A stretch of DNA of 64,000 nt, taken from NCBI RefSeq assembly GCF_030369675.1, contig NZ_CP128477.1, forward strand, positions 2,680,001 to 2,744,000. The letters run 5' to 3'. The stretch is from Peteryoungia algae (lineage in GTDB: Bacteria > Pseudomonadota > Alphaproteobacteria > Rhizobiales > Rhizobiaceae). A program made the position numbers and the translations under genes. A model generated the notes under the pieces. It ran no database searches and had not been told where the DNA came from. It saw only the letters and a list, made by a program, of their open reading frames with translations. Positions 42,506 through 52,284 of the stretch are shown here, piece after piece (position 1 is the first letter of the stretch; the number at the start of each line of letters is the position of its first letter).

Positions 42506-42920
42506 TTCGGGATTTCTTACACCATATCTCGAAATCCGGCTTTGAGCTTCACCAGGAAGCGGCTTCAGCGCTCATTCTTCACGCGTTTCACGCGCGCACC
42601 CCTGGGCAAGTTGCCTCGCACCTGTTGCTTGAATTTGGTGCTGGTCGAGACTGCAAAGTGCATCACCCGGATCCCGTGAATCAAACAGAAGGTTCCATCG
42701 CGGGTGCTGACCACATGAAGTCCGCGAATCTCGCGCCCATTGCGTAGATATAATGGCACCTGGACCTCGCGAACCGCCGGGTTACGAGCCTAGCACATGA
42801 CGGAAGGCCAACGGTATTATCCGATGCTTTTCTGCATGCCGATTATGGGCTCCCAAAAGCCGCAGTTGACTTTTGTCAGCGGTAATGAATTATGTCAGGA
42901 CCACCTGACGAGTACATCAT
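42506..42920. other. Intergenic stretch before the SorC-type regulator
   Basis: About 415 bases. A 64-codon minus-strand ORF (42565-42759, basic product) has no recognisable family and is doubtful. TTGACTTTTGTCA at 42866-42878 resembles (10 of 13) the right arm of the palindrome at 49812-49838 and could be a regulator site. Confidence 0.4.
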
Positions 42921-43901
42921 ATGTCGATCCGCGCCACCGACCAAATCATTCACAAGGCCGCCTGGCTTTACTACACACATGGGCTTCGTCAGGACGAAGT
43001 GGCGCAAAGGCTCGAGATCTCCAGAGCTTCGGTCGCCATGTATCTTCGCAAAGCGCGAGAGATGGGCATCGTCACAATAACCACCTCCTCGGAGCTGTTT
43101 TCCGATGACGTTCTGGCACGCGAACTTGAGGACGCAACCGGGCTGACGACCGTCTGGATTGTGCCGGAAGACCGGCAAGCCATGGATCCGGCCGCCGAAA
43201 TGCCCGTCGTTGCCGCCTCCGTATTTCTCGAACTGATAAACAAGGGTGAGCGGGTTGGCGTCGCCTGGGGCCGCACTGTCTACCACATCGCCGACGTCAT
43301 GCCCTTTGCTGACCTGCGCGGTGTAACTGTTGTCCAGCTCTGCGGCAACTTGGGAGCCCCCTACTCCTATCGCCCAGACCAATGCACGACGGAAATTGCC
43401 CGACGACTTAACGCGGAAGGCATCAATTTCTACGCGCCGCTGGTGCTCTCCTCGGAACGACTGGCCGACGAGTTACGCGGCGAGCCTGTCATCCAGGAGC
43501 AGCTTGCCGCTATTTCCGACTGCCAGTTGGCGCTCTATTCCGTCGGCGGCATCGAGGCTGACAGCCACCTCGTCAAATGCGGCGCCCTCTCGGCGCAAGG
43601 CATGCACGAAATGGGTGAACTGGGGGCAGCAGGCGTCATTGCCGGACAGCTCATCGATCAGGACGGCCGCTGGATGGATTGCGCCCACAATCGGCGCTGC
43701 ATCTCTGCAGATCTTGATTCCATCCGGGCGATCAGGAAGCGAATGCTCGTCGTCCAGGAAGACAACAAGCTCGAACCGTTGATAGCGGCATTGAAGGGTG
43801 GCTTTGCCTCGCATCTTGTCGTCACCACCTCGATGGCGCGAAGGGTTTTGCAACACTGGAGCCACGAAGGGCTCGGCAAGGTGGGTTCGGGCAAGGCTTG
43901 A
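42921..43901 (+). CDS. SorC/DeoR-type sugar-binding transcriptional regulator
   Basis: 326 residues. The N-terminal helix-turn-helix (AAWLYYTHGLRQDEVAQRLEISRASVAMYLRKAREMGIV) is followed by a SorC-type sugar-phosphate-binding domain (about residues 60-315) with RVGVAWGRTVYHIADVMP, VTVVQLCGNLG and YSVGGIEADSHLVKCGAL. It is expected to sense a phosphorylated sugar intermediate. It lies immediately upstream of the aldolase/dehydrogenase gene and probably controls the whole catabolic locus. Confidence 0.88.
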   Translation: MSIRATDQIIHKAAWLYYTHGLRQDEVAQRLEISRASVAMYLRKAREMGIVTITTSSELFSDDVLARELEDATGLTTVWIVPEDRQAMDPAAEMPVVAASVFLELINKGERVGVAWGRTVYHIADVMPFADLRGVTVVQLCGNLGAPYSYRPDQCTTEIARRLNAEGINFYAPLVLSSERLADELRGEPVIQEQLAAISDCQLALYSVGGIEADSHLVKCGALSAQGMHEMGELGAAGVIAGQLIDQDGRWMDCAHNRRCISADLDSIRAIRKRMLVVQEDNKLEPLIAALKGGFASHLVVTTSMARRVLQHWSHEGLGKVGSGKA

Positions 43902-43962
43902 ACTTCTAAAGCTTTGGTCCACCGATGCCGGTCGGACCGGTATATCGGGGAGGTCGAATATC

Positions 43963-46017
43963 ATGGAGAATCTCTGGCGCGACGACGAGGCCGAACGGTT
44001 CGTTGCAAGCTATTCCACGAAGGGCGTCAATCGCGACCTGGCGCTACGCACCTACACGACACGTCTTCTTGGGGGGGAGCCGCGGCTTGTCCTGCACGGC
44101 GGCGGCAACACGTCCGTCAAGACCGAGGTGACCGATCTCGTTGGCGATACCCATGCCGTCCTCTGCGTCAAAGGCAGTGGCTGGGACATGGGCAGTATCG
44201 AACCGGCGGGCTTGCCGGCCGTAAAGCTCGCTTCGCTCCTGAAGAGCCGCAAGCTGGCGACACTCTCAGACGAGAACATGGTGACGCTTCTACGCGCCAA
44301 CCTGATTGACCCGAGTGCCCCCAATCCATCCGTGGAGGCACTTCTGCACGCCTTTCTCCCCCACAAGTTCATCGACCACACCCATTCGACGGCGATCCTT
44401 GCCATCGCCAACCAAGCAGAGAGCCGGGAAATGAGCCGTGATCTCTTCGGCAGCAAGATGGGTTTCGTGCCCTACATCATGCCGGGTTTTGCGCTTGCAA
44501 AGGCAGCGGCGGAGGTGTTCGACCAGGACCCCACAGTCGAGGGACTGATCCTCGACAAACACGGGATTTTCACGTTCGGCGACACGGCCCAAGAAGCCTA
44601 TGACCGGATGATCTACCACGTCACTGTGGCGGAGGATCACGTCAAGAAAAACGGTCGCAATCCCTTTACGCCGGCCAGGCTCCCGGACGAACTCGCAAGT
44701 GTGGACGAGATCGCCCCGCTCCTGCGCGGTGCCGTCGCCGTCTCCAGGGGCGAAGGCCGCTACGACCGCATGGTCAATGTGTTCCGCGCTTCGCCGCAGA
44801 TCCTTGACTTCGTCAATACAGCCGAAGTCGTCGATATGGCCGCCAGAGGCGTGTCTACGCCAGACCTATCGATCCGCATCAAGACGGGCCCGATGGTGCT
44901 GCCGGCACCGTCAAGCGACGGCGTCGCCGGATATCGCGCTCTCATCGACGAACGCGTTGCTGCCTTTGCCGCTGACTACACCGAATACTTCCGCAGCAAC
45001 GACGCCCGCGACGACGTCGCGCGCGTCATGCTCGATCCCATGCCACGCCTGACGCTGGTGCCAGGCCTTGGCATGTTCGGCCATGGCCGAACCTTCAAGG
45101 ATGCAACAATCGCGGCGGATGTCGGCGAGATGTGGATCGAGGCGGCACGTGATGCAGAAGCCCTGGGGCGCTTCGAGCCTGTGAGCCGGCCCGATCTTTT
45201 TGATCTCGAATACTGGTCGCTGGAACAGGCAAAGCTCGCTGGCGCCAAGCCAAAACCATTTACCGGCCAGGTTGCCGTGGTCACCGGTGGAGCCGGTGCC
45301 ATCGGTGCAGCCATCGTCAAGGCATTTGCAGCCGAAGGCGCGCATGTCGTGGCGCTCGATCTCGACGGTGAAAAGGCGGCGGCGACAGCCAGGTCCGCTG
45401 GAAACAGCTCGATTGGCATCGCTTGCGACATCACCGACCCTGTCTCAGTGCGCGCGGCCTTCGACAAGACGGTCGCCACCTTCGGGGGCGCCGACATTGT
45501 CGTATCGAATGCCGGTGCGGCCTGGGAAAGTGCGATCGCCACCATGGACGATGCACTGCTGCGCCGGAGCTTTGAGCTGAACTTCTTCGCCCACCAGACC
45601 GTGGCGCAGAATACGGTGCGTATCATGACGGCGCAGCAGACAGGGGGTGTGCTTCTGTTCAACGCCTCCAAGCAGGCGGTCAATCCGGGCGCCAAATTTG
45701 GCGCATATGGCCTGCCGAAGGCAGCCACCCTGTTCCTGTCGCGCCAATACGCGCTGGAGCATGGAGCGGACAACATCCGGGTAAACGCCGTGAATGCGGA
45801 TCGCATCCGCTCTGGTCTGCTCAACGACGAGATGATCGCCAACCGCGCTGCCGCCCGAGGCCTTTCCGTCAAGGAATATATGGGCGGCAACCTGCTTGGG
45901 CTCGAAGTGACCGCCGAGGATGTGGCGCGTGCATTCGTACACCACGCACTGGCCGAACGCACCACGGCCGATGTGACCACTGTCGACGGCGGCAACATCG
46001 CAGCGGCCATGCGATGA
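43963..46017 (+). CDS. Bifunctional class II aldolase / short-chain dehydrogenase
   Basis: 684-residue fusion. The N-terminal class II (fuculose/rhamnulose-phosphate-type) aldolase part (about 1-400) has HGGGNTSVKTE, the zinc ligands in DHTHSTA and the motif LDKHGIFTFGD. The C-terminal SDR part (about 430-684) has the NAD site TGGAGAIG, SNAGAAW, the catalytic Ser in LFNASKQAV and the YGLPK Tyr-Lys pair. The layout matches rhizobial rhamnulose-1-phosphate aldolase/lactaldehyde dehydrogenase. Here, with MtnK and MtnA, it more likely cleaves a 5-substituted ribulose-1-phosphate to DHAP and an aldehyde that the SDR part oxidises or reduces; this is inference. ATG 43963 has GGGAGGT upstream. Confidence 0.88.
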   Translation: MENLWRDDEAERFVASYSTKGVNRDLALRTYTTRLLGGEPRLVLHGGGNTSVKTEVTDLVGDTHAVLCVKGSGWDMGSIEPAGLPAVKLASLLKSRKLATLSDENMVTLLRANLIDPSAPNPSVEALLHAFLPHKFIDHTHSTAILAIANQAESREMSRDLFGSKMGFVPYIMPGFALAKAAAEVFDQDPTVEGLILDKHGIFTFGDTAQEAYDRMIYHVTVAEDHVKKNGRNPFTPARLPDELASVDEIAPLLRGAVAVSRGEGRYDRMVNVFRASPQILDFVNTAEVVDMAARGVSTPDLSIRIKTGPMVLPAPSSDGVAGYRALIDERVAAFAADYTEYFRSNDARDDVARVMLDPMPRLTLVPGLGMFGHGRTFKDATIAADVGEMWIEAARDAEALGRFEPVSRPDLFDLEYWSLEQAKLAGAKPKPFTGQVAVVTGGAGAIGAAIVKAFAAEGAHVVALDLDGEKAAATARSAGNSSIGIACDITDPVSVRAAFDKTVATFGGADIVVSNAGAAWESAIATMDDALLRRSFELNFFAHQTVAQNTVRIMTAQQTGGVLLFNASKQAVNPGAKFGAYGLPKAATLFLSRQYALEHGADNIRVNAVNADRIRSGLLNDEMIANRAAARGLSVKEYMGGNLLGLEVTAEDVARAFVHHALAERTTADVTTVDGGNIAAAMR

Positions 46018-46030
46018 TCTTCCGAACGGA

Positions 46031-46046
46031 TCGGGCACCTGCCCGA
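46031..46046 (+). terminator. Small hairpin after the aldolase/SDR gene
   Basis: TCGGGCA-CC-TGCCCGA followed by TTTG, 14 bases after the stop; weak intrinsic terminator. Confidence 0.4.
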
Positions 46047-46068
46047 TTTGCTTCACCACCTAAAACAA

Positions 46069-46095
46069 AAGGGGCGGTCCGGCGAACCGCCCCTT
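46069..46095. terminator. Bidirectional terminator between aldolase/SDR and the ABC operon
   Basis: A 10-bp stem (AAGGGGCGGT / ACCGCCCCTT) with a 7-base loop. On the minus strand it is followed by a T-rich tract (TTTTGTTTTA), so it most likely ends the ABC importer operon. Confidence 0.8.
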
Positions 46096-46117
46096 CTTCA
46101 TTGCTATGGACGACAAT

Positions 46118-47161
46118 TCAAGGCTTGGGCATCCATTCCGGCATAGCGACATCGGCATGAGCGAACTGCGGCAACTTAGCGCCGAGCTCCTCCATATTCT
46201 TGATGTCCTGATCGTTGAGGTCCTTCTGCGTGATCAGAGTTGGCGGCACGATGACCTGCTTGCCCGGATCCTCGCCGGCCAGCAGCATGGCAAGTGTCCG
46301 CACGGAAACCTGCCCGACGACCGCCGGGTTTGTTGCAGCGGTCGCAACCCAAGCGGAATCCGGCTCGCGCATCGCGGCAATGTCGGAGGTCGAGATGTCA
46401 GCAGAGTAGATCTTGACGCTGGAGGACATACCCGCCTCGTCGACGGCGATCTTCACGCCTTTGGCGAATTCATCATAGGGCGCGAACATCACGGTGATGT
46501 CGGGATTGGCGGAGACCACCGAGCGGGCCTGGTTGGCGACCGAATTGGCAATCGGGTTGTCCATCGTGCCGAACTGGGCAGCCTCGTTGATACCCGGATA
46601 CTTGGCCTTGAATTCTTTCCACGTCTCATCGCGGCGGTCGAGTGGCGCAATGCCGGCGACGTAGACATAGCCGGCCTTAAAGCTCTCACCATTGTCCTTC
46701 ACAGCCTCCTCAAGCGCCAGGCGGGCGAGATCCCGGTCGGACTGTTCGACCTGCGGGATCATGTCGTTTTCGACATTCACGTCGAAGGCAACAACCTTGA
46801 TGCCAGCGTCGACCGCACGCTGAGCGGCTTCCTTCATTGATTCGGTGAGGCCGTGCTGGATAATGATGCCCTGCACGCCGAGCGCGATCGCCTGGTCGAC
46901 CATGTCGGCCTGGAGCGCCGCATCCTGCCGGCTGTCGAGGACTTGAAGCTGGACTCCGAGCGCCTTGGCCTGCGCCTCCACGCCAGCGAGGTATGACTGG
47001 AAGAAGTCGCCTGTCGACAGGTAACGCACCAGCGCGATCTTGACGTCACCGGGGTTGTCGAATGGCTTTGGCATATCGGCTGCAAAAGATGGTGCGACGA
47101 ATGTCGTTGCTGCCATCAGCCCGAGCGTTATTCTGCCCAGAGTTCTACGTGTAAAATGCAT
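46118..47161 (-). CDS. Ribose-type ABC transporter substrate-binding protein
   Basis: 347-residue periplasmic binding protein of the RbsB/LacI-like (peripla_BP_4) family. The signal peptide starts with MHFTRRTLGRITLGLMAATTF. The mature part shows KIALVRYLSTGDFFQSYLAGVEAQAKALGVQLQVLDS, QGIIIQHG, VVAFDVNVEND and EFAKGVKIAVDEAG. The ligand is probably a pentose-like sugar; the neighbouring MtnK suggests a 5-modified ribose. GGAGGAG precedes the start. It is the last gene of a leftward ATPase-permease-binding protein operon. Confidence 0.88.
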   Translation of the reverse strand: MHFTRRTLGRITLGLMAATTFVAPSFAADMPKPFDNPGDVKIALVRYLSTGDFFQSYLAGVEAQAKALGVQLQVLDSRQDAALQADMVDQAIALGVQGIIIQHGLTESMKEAAQRAVDAGIKVVAFDVNVENDMIPQVEQSDRDLARLALEEAVKDNGESFKAGYVYVAGIAPLDRRDETWKEFKAKYPGINEAAQFGTMDNPIANSVANQARSVVSANPDITVMFAPYDEFAKGVKIAVDEAGMSSSVKIYSADISTSDIAAMREPDSAWVATAATNPAVVGQVSVRTLAMLLAGEDPGKQVIVPPTLITQKDLNDQDIKNMEELGAKLPQFAHADVAMPEWMPKP

Positions 47162-47211
47162 TTAAGTCTCCTCCACTTTTGAACATTGACTAGTCGCCGA
47201 GACCTCCCGTC

Positions 47212-48258
47212 TCAGCGTTTGCCTCTTTTCGAGAGCGCAAAGGTGAAAATCAGGGCGATGACTAGTACGGCGCCCTTGACGAAATCCTGCGTGTAGTAGG
47301 GCGCGTTCATCATAGTCAGACCCTGCAGCAGGATGCCGACGAACAGCGCGCCGACCGCCGTGCCGAAAGCATTCGGCTTGGCGGCGCCCAGCACGGCAAA
47401 GCCGATGAGGGCGGCAGCCACGGCATCCAGAAGCAGATTGTTGCCCGAGGCTATGTCCCCGCGACCGAGACGTGCGGCAAGAAGGATGCCGCCGATGGAA
47501 GCGAAAACGCCGGAGATGATATAGGCTGTGATCTTGTAGGCATTCACCGGCGCACCGGCCAAACTGGCCGCACGCTCATTAGAGCCGACCGCATACATCA
47601 TGCGGCCGAAACGGGTGTATTCGAGGAAGAACCAGATAACGAGCGCCAGTACGATCAGCACGACCACCGAGACCGGAACGAGGTTCGGCAGGATCAGATC
47701 GAACCGATGGCGGCCGAGAGCCAGGAAGGCTGGACTGAAGGCGCCGGTCGCGGTTGAACCGTCGGGAAGTGTCATACCAGCCGCGATCGAGCGGCCCTCG
47801 GTCGGAATGCGCTGAAGTCCCAGAAGCAGGAACATCATGCCGAGCGTTGCCAACAGATCCGGCACCCGCATGTAAACGATGATCAGGCCGTTGACCAAAC
47901 CGACCGCCATCCCGACAGCGAGGCAGACGAGCGTCGCGGTCAAGGCATCGCCACCCATCACCACCATCACGTAAGACGAGGCCATCATGGCTGTGGTGGC
48001 GACAGAACCGATCGAAAGGTCGAAACCACCGACCACCAGCGTCGCCGTGACGCCGAGTGCCAGGATCCCAGTGATCGACACCGATTGCAGGATGAAGACG
48101 GCGCTCTGAGGCGAGGCAAAGCCTCCGGTAACGAGCGAGAAATAGAGGACCATTCCTGCAAGCAGAGCAAGAAAGCCGTATTTGATCGCGGTTTCACGTA
48201 TGCTCAGGGCTGGCGGAACGACGCCGGTGGTGGCGGATTTGCTCTCTTCATTCATCAT
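47212..48258 (-). CDS. Ribose-type ABC transporter permease
   Basis: 348-residue permease of the RbsC/BPD_transp_2 family with about ten helices. Family blocks: ILALGVTATLVVGGFDLSIGSVA, GLVNGLIIVYMRVPDLLATLGMMFLLLG and AALIGFAVLGAAKPNAFGTAVGALFVGIL. The ATG overlaps the ATPase stop (ATGA), so the two subunits are translationally coupled. Confidence 0.9.
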   Translation of the reverse strand: MMNEESKSATTGVVPPALSIRETAIKYGFLALLAGMVLYFSLVTGGFASPQSAVFILQSVSITGILALGVTATLVVGGFDLSIGSVATTAMMASSYVMVVMGGDALTATLVCLAVGMAVGLVNGLIIVYMRVPDLLATLGMMFLLLGLQRIPTEGRSIAAGMTLPDGSTATGAFSPAFLALGRHRFDLILPNLVPVSVVVLIVLALVIWFFLEYTRFGRMMYAVGSNERAASLAGAPVNAYKITAYIISGVFASIGGILLAARLGRGDIASGNNLLLDAVAAALIGFAVLGAAKPNAFGTAVGALFVGILLQGLTMMNAPYYTQDFVKGAVLVIALIFTFALSKRGKR

Positions 48259-49772
48259 CTTGCACTGACCTGTTGGTAGGGTTTCCCGGCGATCTCACAG
48301 AGCAGCCGCTCGATATCGATGTCTGTGTTGAGATGCTCGCCGACGATGGTCTGTTCCGACATCACCAGGATGCGATCGGCGACCTCAAAGGCTTCGTCGA
48401 GTTCCGTCAGGAAAAGAATGGTGGATCGACCTGCGGCGGAAGCGCGAAGCTTGTCGCCAATGTCCCGGCGCGCGGCAATGTCGACGCCCTGGAATGGTTC
48501 GTCAAGGATCAGCAGGCGTGACGGCTCGGACAGCCAACGGCCGACCATGACCTTCTGCTGATTGCCGCCTGACAGTGTCTGCATCTCATCGCGTTCGCTT
48601 CGGCAGACGACGGAAAGATCTGCAATCTGCTGGCGCGCCTTCGCTCTCTCCGCTCGGCGGCTGGCAATGCCCAGGGAGGAAAGACGCTTCAGGAACGGCA
48701 GGCTGATATTCTCGTAGATATTGAAATCTGGGACGATGCCGCTGATCGCCCGGTCCTTGGCAACGAGGAAAACACCGCGCGCAATCGCCTGTCTTGTTGT
48801 CTTTGGCCCGTAACGCCTGCCATCGAGTGTCATCTCGCCGGCTGCCGGTGCACGGGCCCCGAACAGTGTTTCGGCGAGCGCACTCTTGCCGACGCCAACG
48901 AGCCCAGTGACCGCGACGATTTCTCCTTCGCCGAGATCAAGATCGAAAGGACGCGTCTGCGGCGACAGCTTCAGCCCACGAACGCACAAGACAGGACGGC
49001 CCGCCGTACGTGCGGATACATCGCCAGCGGCGACCTTTCGTCCGAGCATCGCCTTGACCGCGCCCTCATAGTCCAGTTCAGGGCCTTCGAAACGGCCAGT
49101 GATGCGACCGTCGCGCAGCGCCAGAATGCTGTCGGCAAGCCGACGGATATCGGACATGCGATGGGATATGTAGAGAATGGCGACGCCACGCGCTTTCAGG
49201 CGATCGACAAGCTCGAACAGACGGTCGGCCTCGGCGCTTGACAGCGAGGAGGTGGGCTCGTCGAGGATCAAAACCCGCGGCTCATGCGCCATCGCCCGGG
49301 CAATTGCCACCATTTGCCGGTCCGCGAGGGTCAGGTCGTTGATGCTTGCGGAAAGATCGATCGCAAGACCCATGCGTACGGCCACGGCCGCAGCCTCGCG
49401 ACGCACCCGGCGCGGATTGAAGAACAACCTGGCACCGCGTCCATTCAGCCGATCAAGGGTGAGATTGGTGGCGACATCGAGATCGGCAATGACCCCGTCA
49501 TTGATGTTCTGGTGCACGGTGACAACACCCGCACGGATCGCCTCAGCCGGGGTTGTCGGCTCGAAAGCAGCTCCCGAAAGCGTGATGGTACCTGCGTCCC
49601 GCGTGTAGACGCCGGAGAGAATGCGCACAAGCGTGGATTTGCCGGCGCCGTTGGCACCCATCAACACCGTTACCTCGCCAGCCTTCAGCTCGAGATCCAA
49701 CCCCTGGAGCACCGGCACCTGGCCAAACGATTTGCGCACGCCCTCCACGCGAAACACTGCCATTTCACCCAT
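48255..49772 (-). CDS. Ribose-type ABC transporter ATP-binding protein, duplicated NBD
   Basis: 505-residue RbsA-like protein with two nucleotide-binding domains. The first has Walker A GANGAGKST and Walker B VLILDEPTSSLS; the second has a degenerate Walker A (GLVGVGKSA), signature LSGGNQQKVMVGRWL and Walker B LLILDEPFQGVDIAARRDI. This degenerate second site is normal for sugar importers of the CUT2 class. It is the promoter-proximal gene of the importer operon, divergent from mtnK. Confidence 0.92.
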   Translation of the reverse strand: MGEMAVFRVEGVRKSFGQVPVLQGLDLELKAGEVTVLMGANGAGKSTLVRILSGVYTRDAGTITLSGAAFEPTTPAEAIRAGVVTVHQNINDGVIADLDVATNLTLDRLNGRGARLFFNPRRVRREAAAVAVRMGLAIDLSASINDLTLADRQMVAIARAMAHEPRVLILDEPTSSLSSAEADRLFELVDRLKARGVAILYISHRMSDIRRLADSILALRDGRITGRFEGPELDYEGAVKAMLGRKVAAGDVSARTAGRPVLCVRGLKLSPQTRPFDLDLGEGEIVAVTGLVGVGKSALAETLFGARAPAAGEMTLDGRRYGPKTTRQAIARGVFLVAKDRAISGIVPDFNIYENISLPFLKRLSSLGIASRRAERAKARQQIADLSVVCRSERDEMQTLSGGNQQKVMVGRWLSEPSRLLILDEPFQGVDIAARRDIGDKLRASAAGRSTILFLTELDEAFEVADRILVMSEQTIVGEHLNTDIDIERLLCEIAGKPYQQVSAR

Positions 49773-49811
49773 GCATTCCTCCCATTGGCATCACGTTAGG
49801 ATAGCCATTCA

Positions 49812-49838
49812 TCAAATGTCAAGGCCGTTGACAATTGA
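49812..49838. promoter_or_regulatory. 27-bp palindromic operator candidate in the importer/mtnK divergent promoter
   Basis: TCAAATGTCAA, five bases, TTGACAATTGA forms 11-bp arms with one mismatch; the inner TGTCAA-N5-TTGACA is perfect. It lies in the 145-base divergent region, 40 bases from the ATPase start and 80 bases from mtnK. Its size and place fit a binding site for the SorC-type regulator at 42921. TTGACA inside it could also be a -35 element. Confidence 0.65.
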
Positions 49839-49917
49839 CAGAATCTCGCCTTAGCTTTGCGCAAAGTCAGCATGGAGCGTGCGGTGGAGGCCGCCCCGTG
49901 GACAGGAGGAGATTTCA

Positions 49918-51189
49918 ATGGACAGCCAGGTCTTCGAGGCGCTCAGCGCAGAGACATTGCCGGTTCGACTGGGTGGAAATGCTGCCGTCACGAACCGGAT
50001 AGGTGAGGATTCGCACCGCTGGACCATCAGCGAAGTCGGCGACGGCAACCTCAATCTGGTCTTCATCGTGACGGGCGAAAAGGGCGCAGTCATCGTCAAG
50101 CAGGCGCTGCCCTATGTGCGCCTCGTCGGAGAGAGCTGGCCGCTTCCGCTAAAGCGTTCGTTCTTCGAGTATCATGCGTTAACGCGCCAGGCGCAGCGCG
50201 ACCCGGGTATGGTGCCGGAAGTATTCTTCTTCGACGAGACCCAAGCGATCATCGTCATGGAGTTTTTGACGCCGCACGTCATCCTTAGGCGGGCCCTGAT
50301 CGATGGAAGAACGCTACCGAGAGTTGGGCGCAATCTCGGCCTTTTTGTTGCACGCACGCTGTTTCGTGGCTCCGACCTGTCCATGGTCACGCGCGAGAAG
50401 AAGGCGGATGTCGCGCTGTTCTGCGACAATGTCGAGCTTTGTGACATCACGGAAAACCTTGTCTTCTCCGATCCCTATATCGAAGCGACTCTTAACCGCC
50501 ATACCACGCCGCAGCTCGATCCGCTCGTGGCTGAACTGCGATCCGACCGGGACTTAAAGGTCGAGGCCCAGCGTTTGAAGCACATCTTCTCGGCCAAAGC
50601 AGAAACGCTCTGCCATGGCGACCTGCACACGGGCTCCGTCATGGTAACAGAAGACGAGACGCGCGTGATCGACCCGGAATTCGCCTTTTACGGCCCGATC
50701 AGTTTCGACGTCGGCATGTTGATCGCCAATTTCTGGATGAGCTATTTCTCCCAGGCGGGCCATGAGACCAGACCTGGCGCCCGCGACGACATGCGCCTCT
50801 ACCTGCTCGAGACGATCGAAACGCTGTGGGACACATTCCGCAGCGAATTTGCCAATCTCTGGCGCACCGAGCGCCGGGGCATCCTCTATCAGGCGAGCCT
50901 GTTCGAAGATCGACGGGATCCGCTTGCCGCCGAGCAGGCATTGAACATCGTCATCGATGAAATCTGGTCCGAAATGCTCGGTTTCGCCGGCATCGAGATC
51001 CACCGCCGTATCCTCGGCCTTGCCCACAATGCCGATTTCGAAACCATCGCCGACCCCGAACGCCGTGCATCCTGCGAAAGCAAGGCGCTGAAGCTCGGGC
51101 GTCACCTCGCCGTCAACCGGCAGCGCATCCACAGTCTCCGGGACATCAGGGCGACCGTGGAGCGACTTGAAAAGGAGATTCTCGCGTGA
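49918..51189 (+). CDS. mtnK: S-methyl-5-thioribose kinase (MtnK-like)
   Basis: 423-residue kinase of the aminoglycoside/choline kinase fold that phosphorylates C1 of 5-methylthioribose. Motifs: [10 protein letters not shown] near the nucleotide site, catalytic [11 protein letters not shown], and the MtnK signature [22 protein letters not shown]. The ATG at 49918 has AGGAGGAG seven bases upstream. It starts a rightward five-gene operon; its stop overlaps the mtnA start. In this context the natural substrate may be another 5-modified ribose. Confidence 0.9.
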   Translation: MDSQVFEALSAETLPVRLGGNAAVTNRIGEDSHRWTISEVGDGNLNLVFIVTGEKGAVIVKQALPYVRLVGESWPLPLKRSFFEYHALTRQAQRDPGMVPEVFFFDETQAIIVMEFLTPHVILRRALIDGRTLPRVGRNLGLFVARTLFRGSDLSMVTREKKADVALFCDNVELCDITENLVFSDPYIEATLNRHTTPQLDPLVAELRSDRDLKVEAQRLKHIFSAKAETLCHGDLHTGSVMVTEDETRVIDPEFAFYGPISFDVGMLIANFWMSYFSQAGHETRPGARDDMRLYLLETIETLWDTFRSEFANLWRTERRGILYQASLFEDRRDPLAAEQALNIVIDEIWSEMLGFAGIEIHRRILGLAHNADFETIADPERRASCESKALKLGRHLAVNRQRIHSLRDIRATVERLEKEILA

Positions 51190-52280
51190 AAGTCGGAGAA
51201 CGCCACTACCATACCATCTGGGTGAACGAGGACGGCCGCTCGGTCGACATCATCGACCAGCGCTGGCTGCCGCACGAGTTCCGTATCGTAACCTTGAAAA
51301 CCGTCAGTGACGTTGCAGTCGCGATCCGCGACATGTGGGTGCGCGGCGCGCCCCTGATCGGCGTGACTGCCGCCTATGGCGTCGCGATCGCCATGGCCAA
51401 AGATCCATCGGATGCGCATCTCGATGCCGTCTGGGAGGAGTTGAACGAGACCCGCCCGACCGCGATCAACCTGCGCTGGGCACTGAACGCCATGCGTACG
51501 CGTCTCGCCGGTTTGCCGGAGAGCGATCGTGCGGGTGCGGCCTACAAGCACGCCGCCGAGATTGCCGAGGAGGATGTGGGACTGAACCGCGCCATCGGCG
51601 CCAACGGCTTGGAGGTCATCCGGCAGATTGCGTCGAAGAAGAAACCCGGTGAGCCTGTGCGCATCCTCACGCACTGCAATGCCGGGTGGCTGGCGACGGT
51701 CGATTACGGCACGGCAACGGCGCCCATCTACATGGCCGTCGAGGCCGGCATCCCAGTCCATGTCTATGTCGATGAAACACGGCCGCGCAACCAGGGGGCC
51801 TATCTCACTGCCTGGGAAATGAGCGGGCATGGCGTACCCCACACTCTGATCGTCGACAATGCCGGGGGACACCTGATGCAGCACGGTGATATCGACATGG
51901 TGATCGTGGGGACTGATCGAACCACGGCAAACGGCGACGTCTGCAACAAGATCGGCACCTATCTCAAGGCACTGGCGGCCCGCGACAACGGTGTGCCGTT
52001 TTATGTGGCACTGCCCTCGCCCACCATCGACTGGACCGTCAATGACGGCGTGAAGGAGATCCCGATCGAGGAACGTGCAGCCGATGAGGTGAGCTTCGTG
52101 CAGGGGCGCGCCAAAGATGGCTCGATTACGACTGTGCGCATCTCGCCGGAGGGCAGCCCTGCCGCCAACCCTGCCTTCGACGTCACGCCTGCGCGCTTGA
52201 TCACCGGCCTCATTACCGAGCGCGGTATCGCTGCAGCGTCGCCCGAGGGCCTGAAGGCCCTTTTCCCGGAACGGAGCTGA
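51186..52280 (+). CDS. mtnA: S-methyl-5-thioribose-1-phosphate isomerase (MtnA)
   Basis: 364-residue aldose-ketose isomerase that converts the 1-phosphate made by MtnK to the ribulose-1-phosphate. The eIF2B-like fold shows [16 protein letters not shown], the catalytic Cys in [11 protein letters not shown] and the catalytic Asp in [21 protein letters not shown] start overlapping the mtnK stop (GTGA). Confidence 0.94.
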   Translation: MKVGERHYHTIWVNEDGRSVDIIDQRWLPHEFRIVTLKTVSDVAVAIRDMWVRGAPLIGVTAAYGVAIAMAKDPSDAHLDAVWEELNETRPTAINLRWALNAMRTRLAGLPESDRAGAAYKHAAEIAEEDVGLNRAIGANGLEVIRQIASKKKPGEPVRILTHCNAGWLATVDYGTATAPIYMAVEAGIPVHVYVDETRPRNQGAYLTAWEMSGHGVPHTLIVDNAGGHLMQHGDIDMVIVGTDRTTANGDVCNKIGTYLKALAARDNGVPFYVALPSPTIDWTVNDGVKEIPIEERAADEVSFVQGRAKDGSITTVRISPEGSPAANPAFDVTPARLITGLITERGIAAASPEGLKALFPERS

Positions 52281-52284
52281 GACG

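Noticed and set aside
42565..42759. 64-codon minus-strand ORF
   Set aside because: No ribosome site or family; lies in the leader of the SorC-type regulator. Mentioned only as part of the intergenic stretch.
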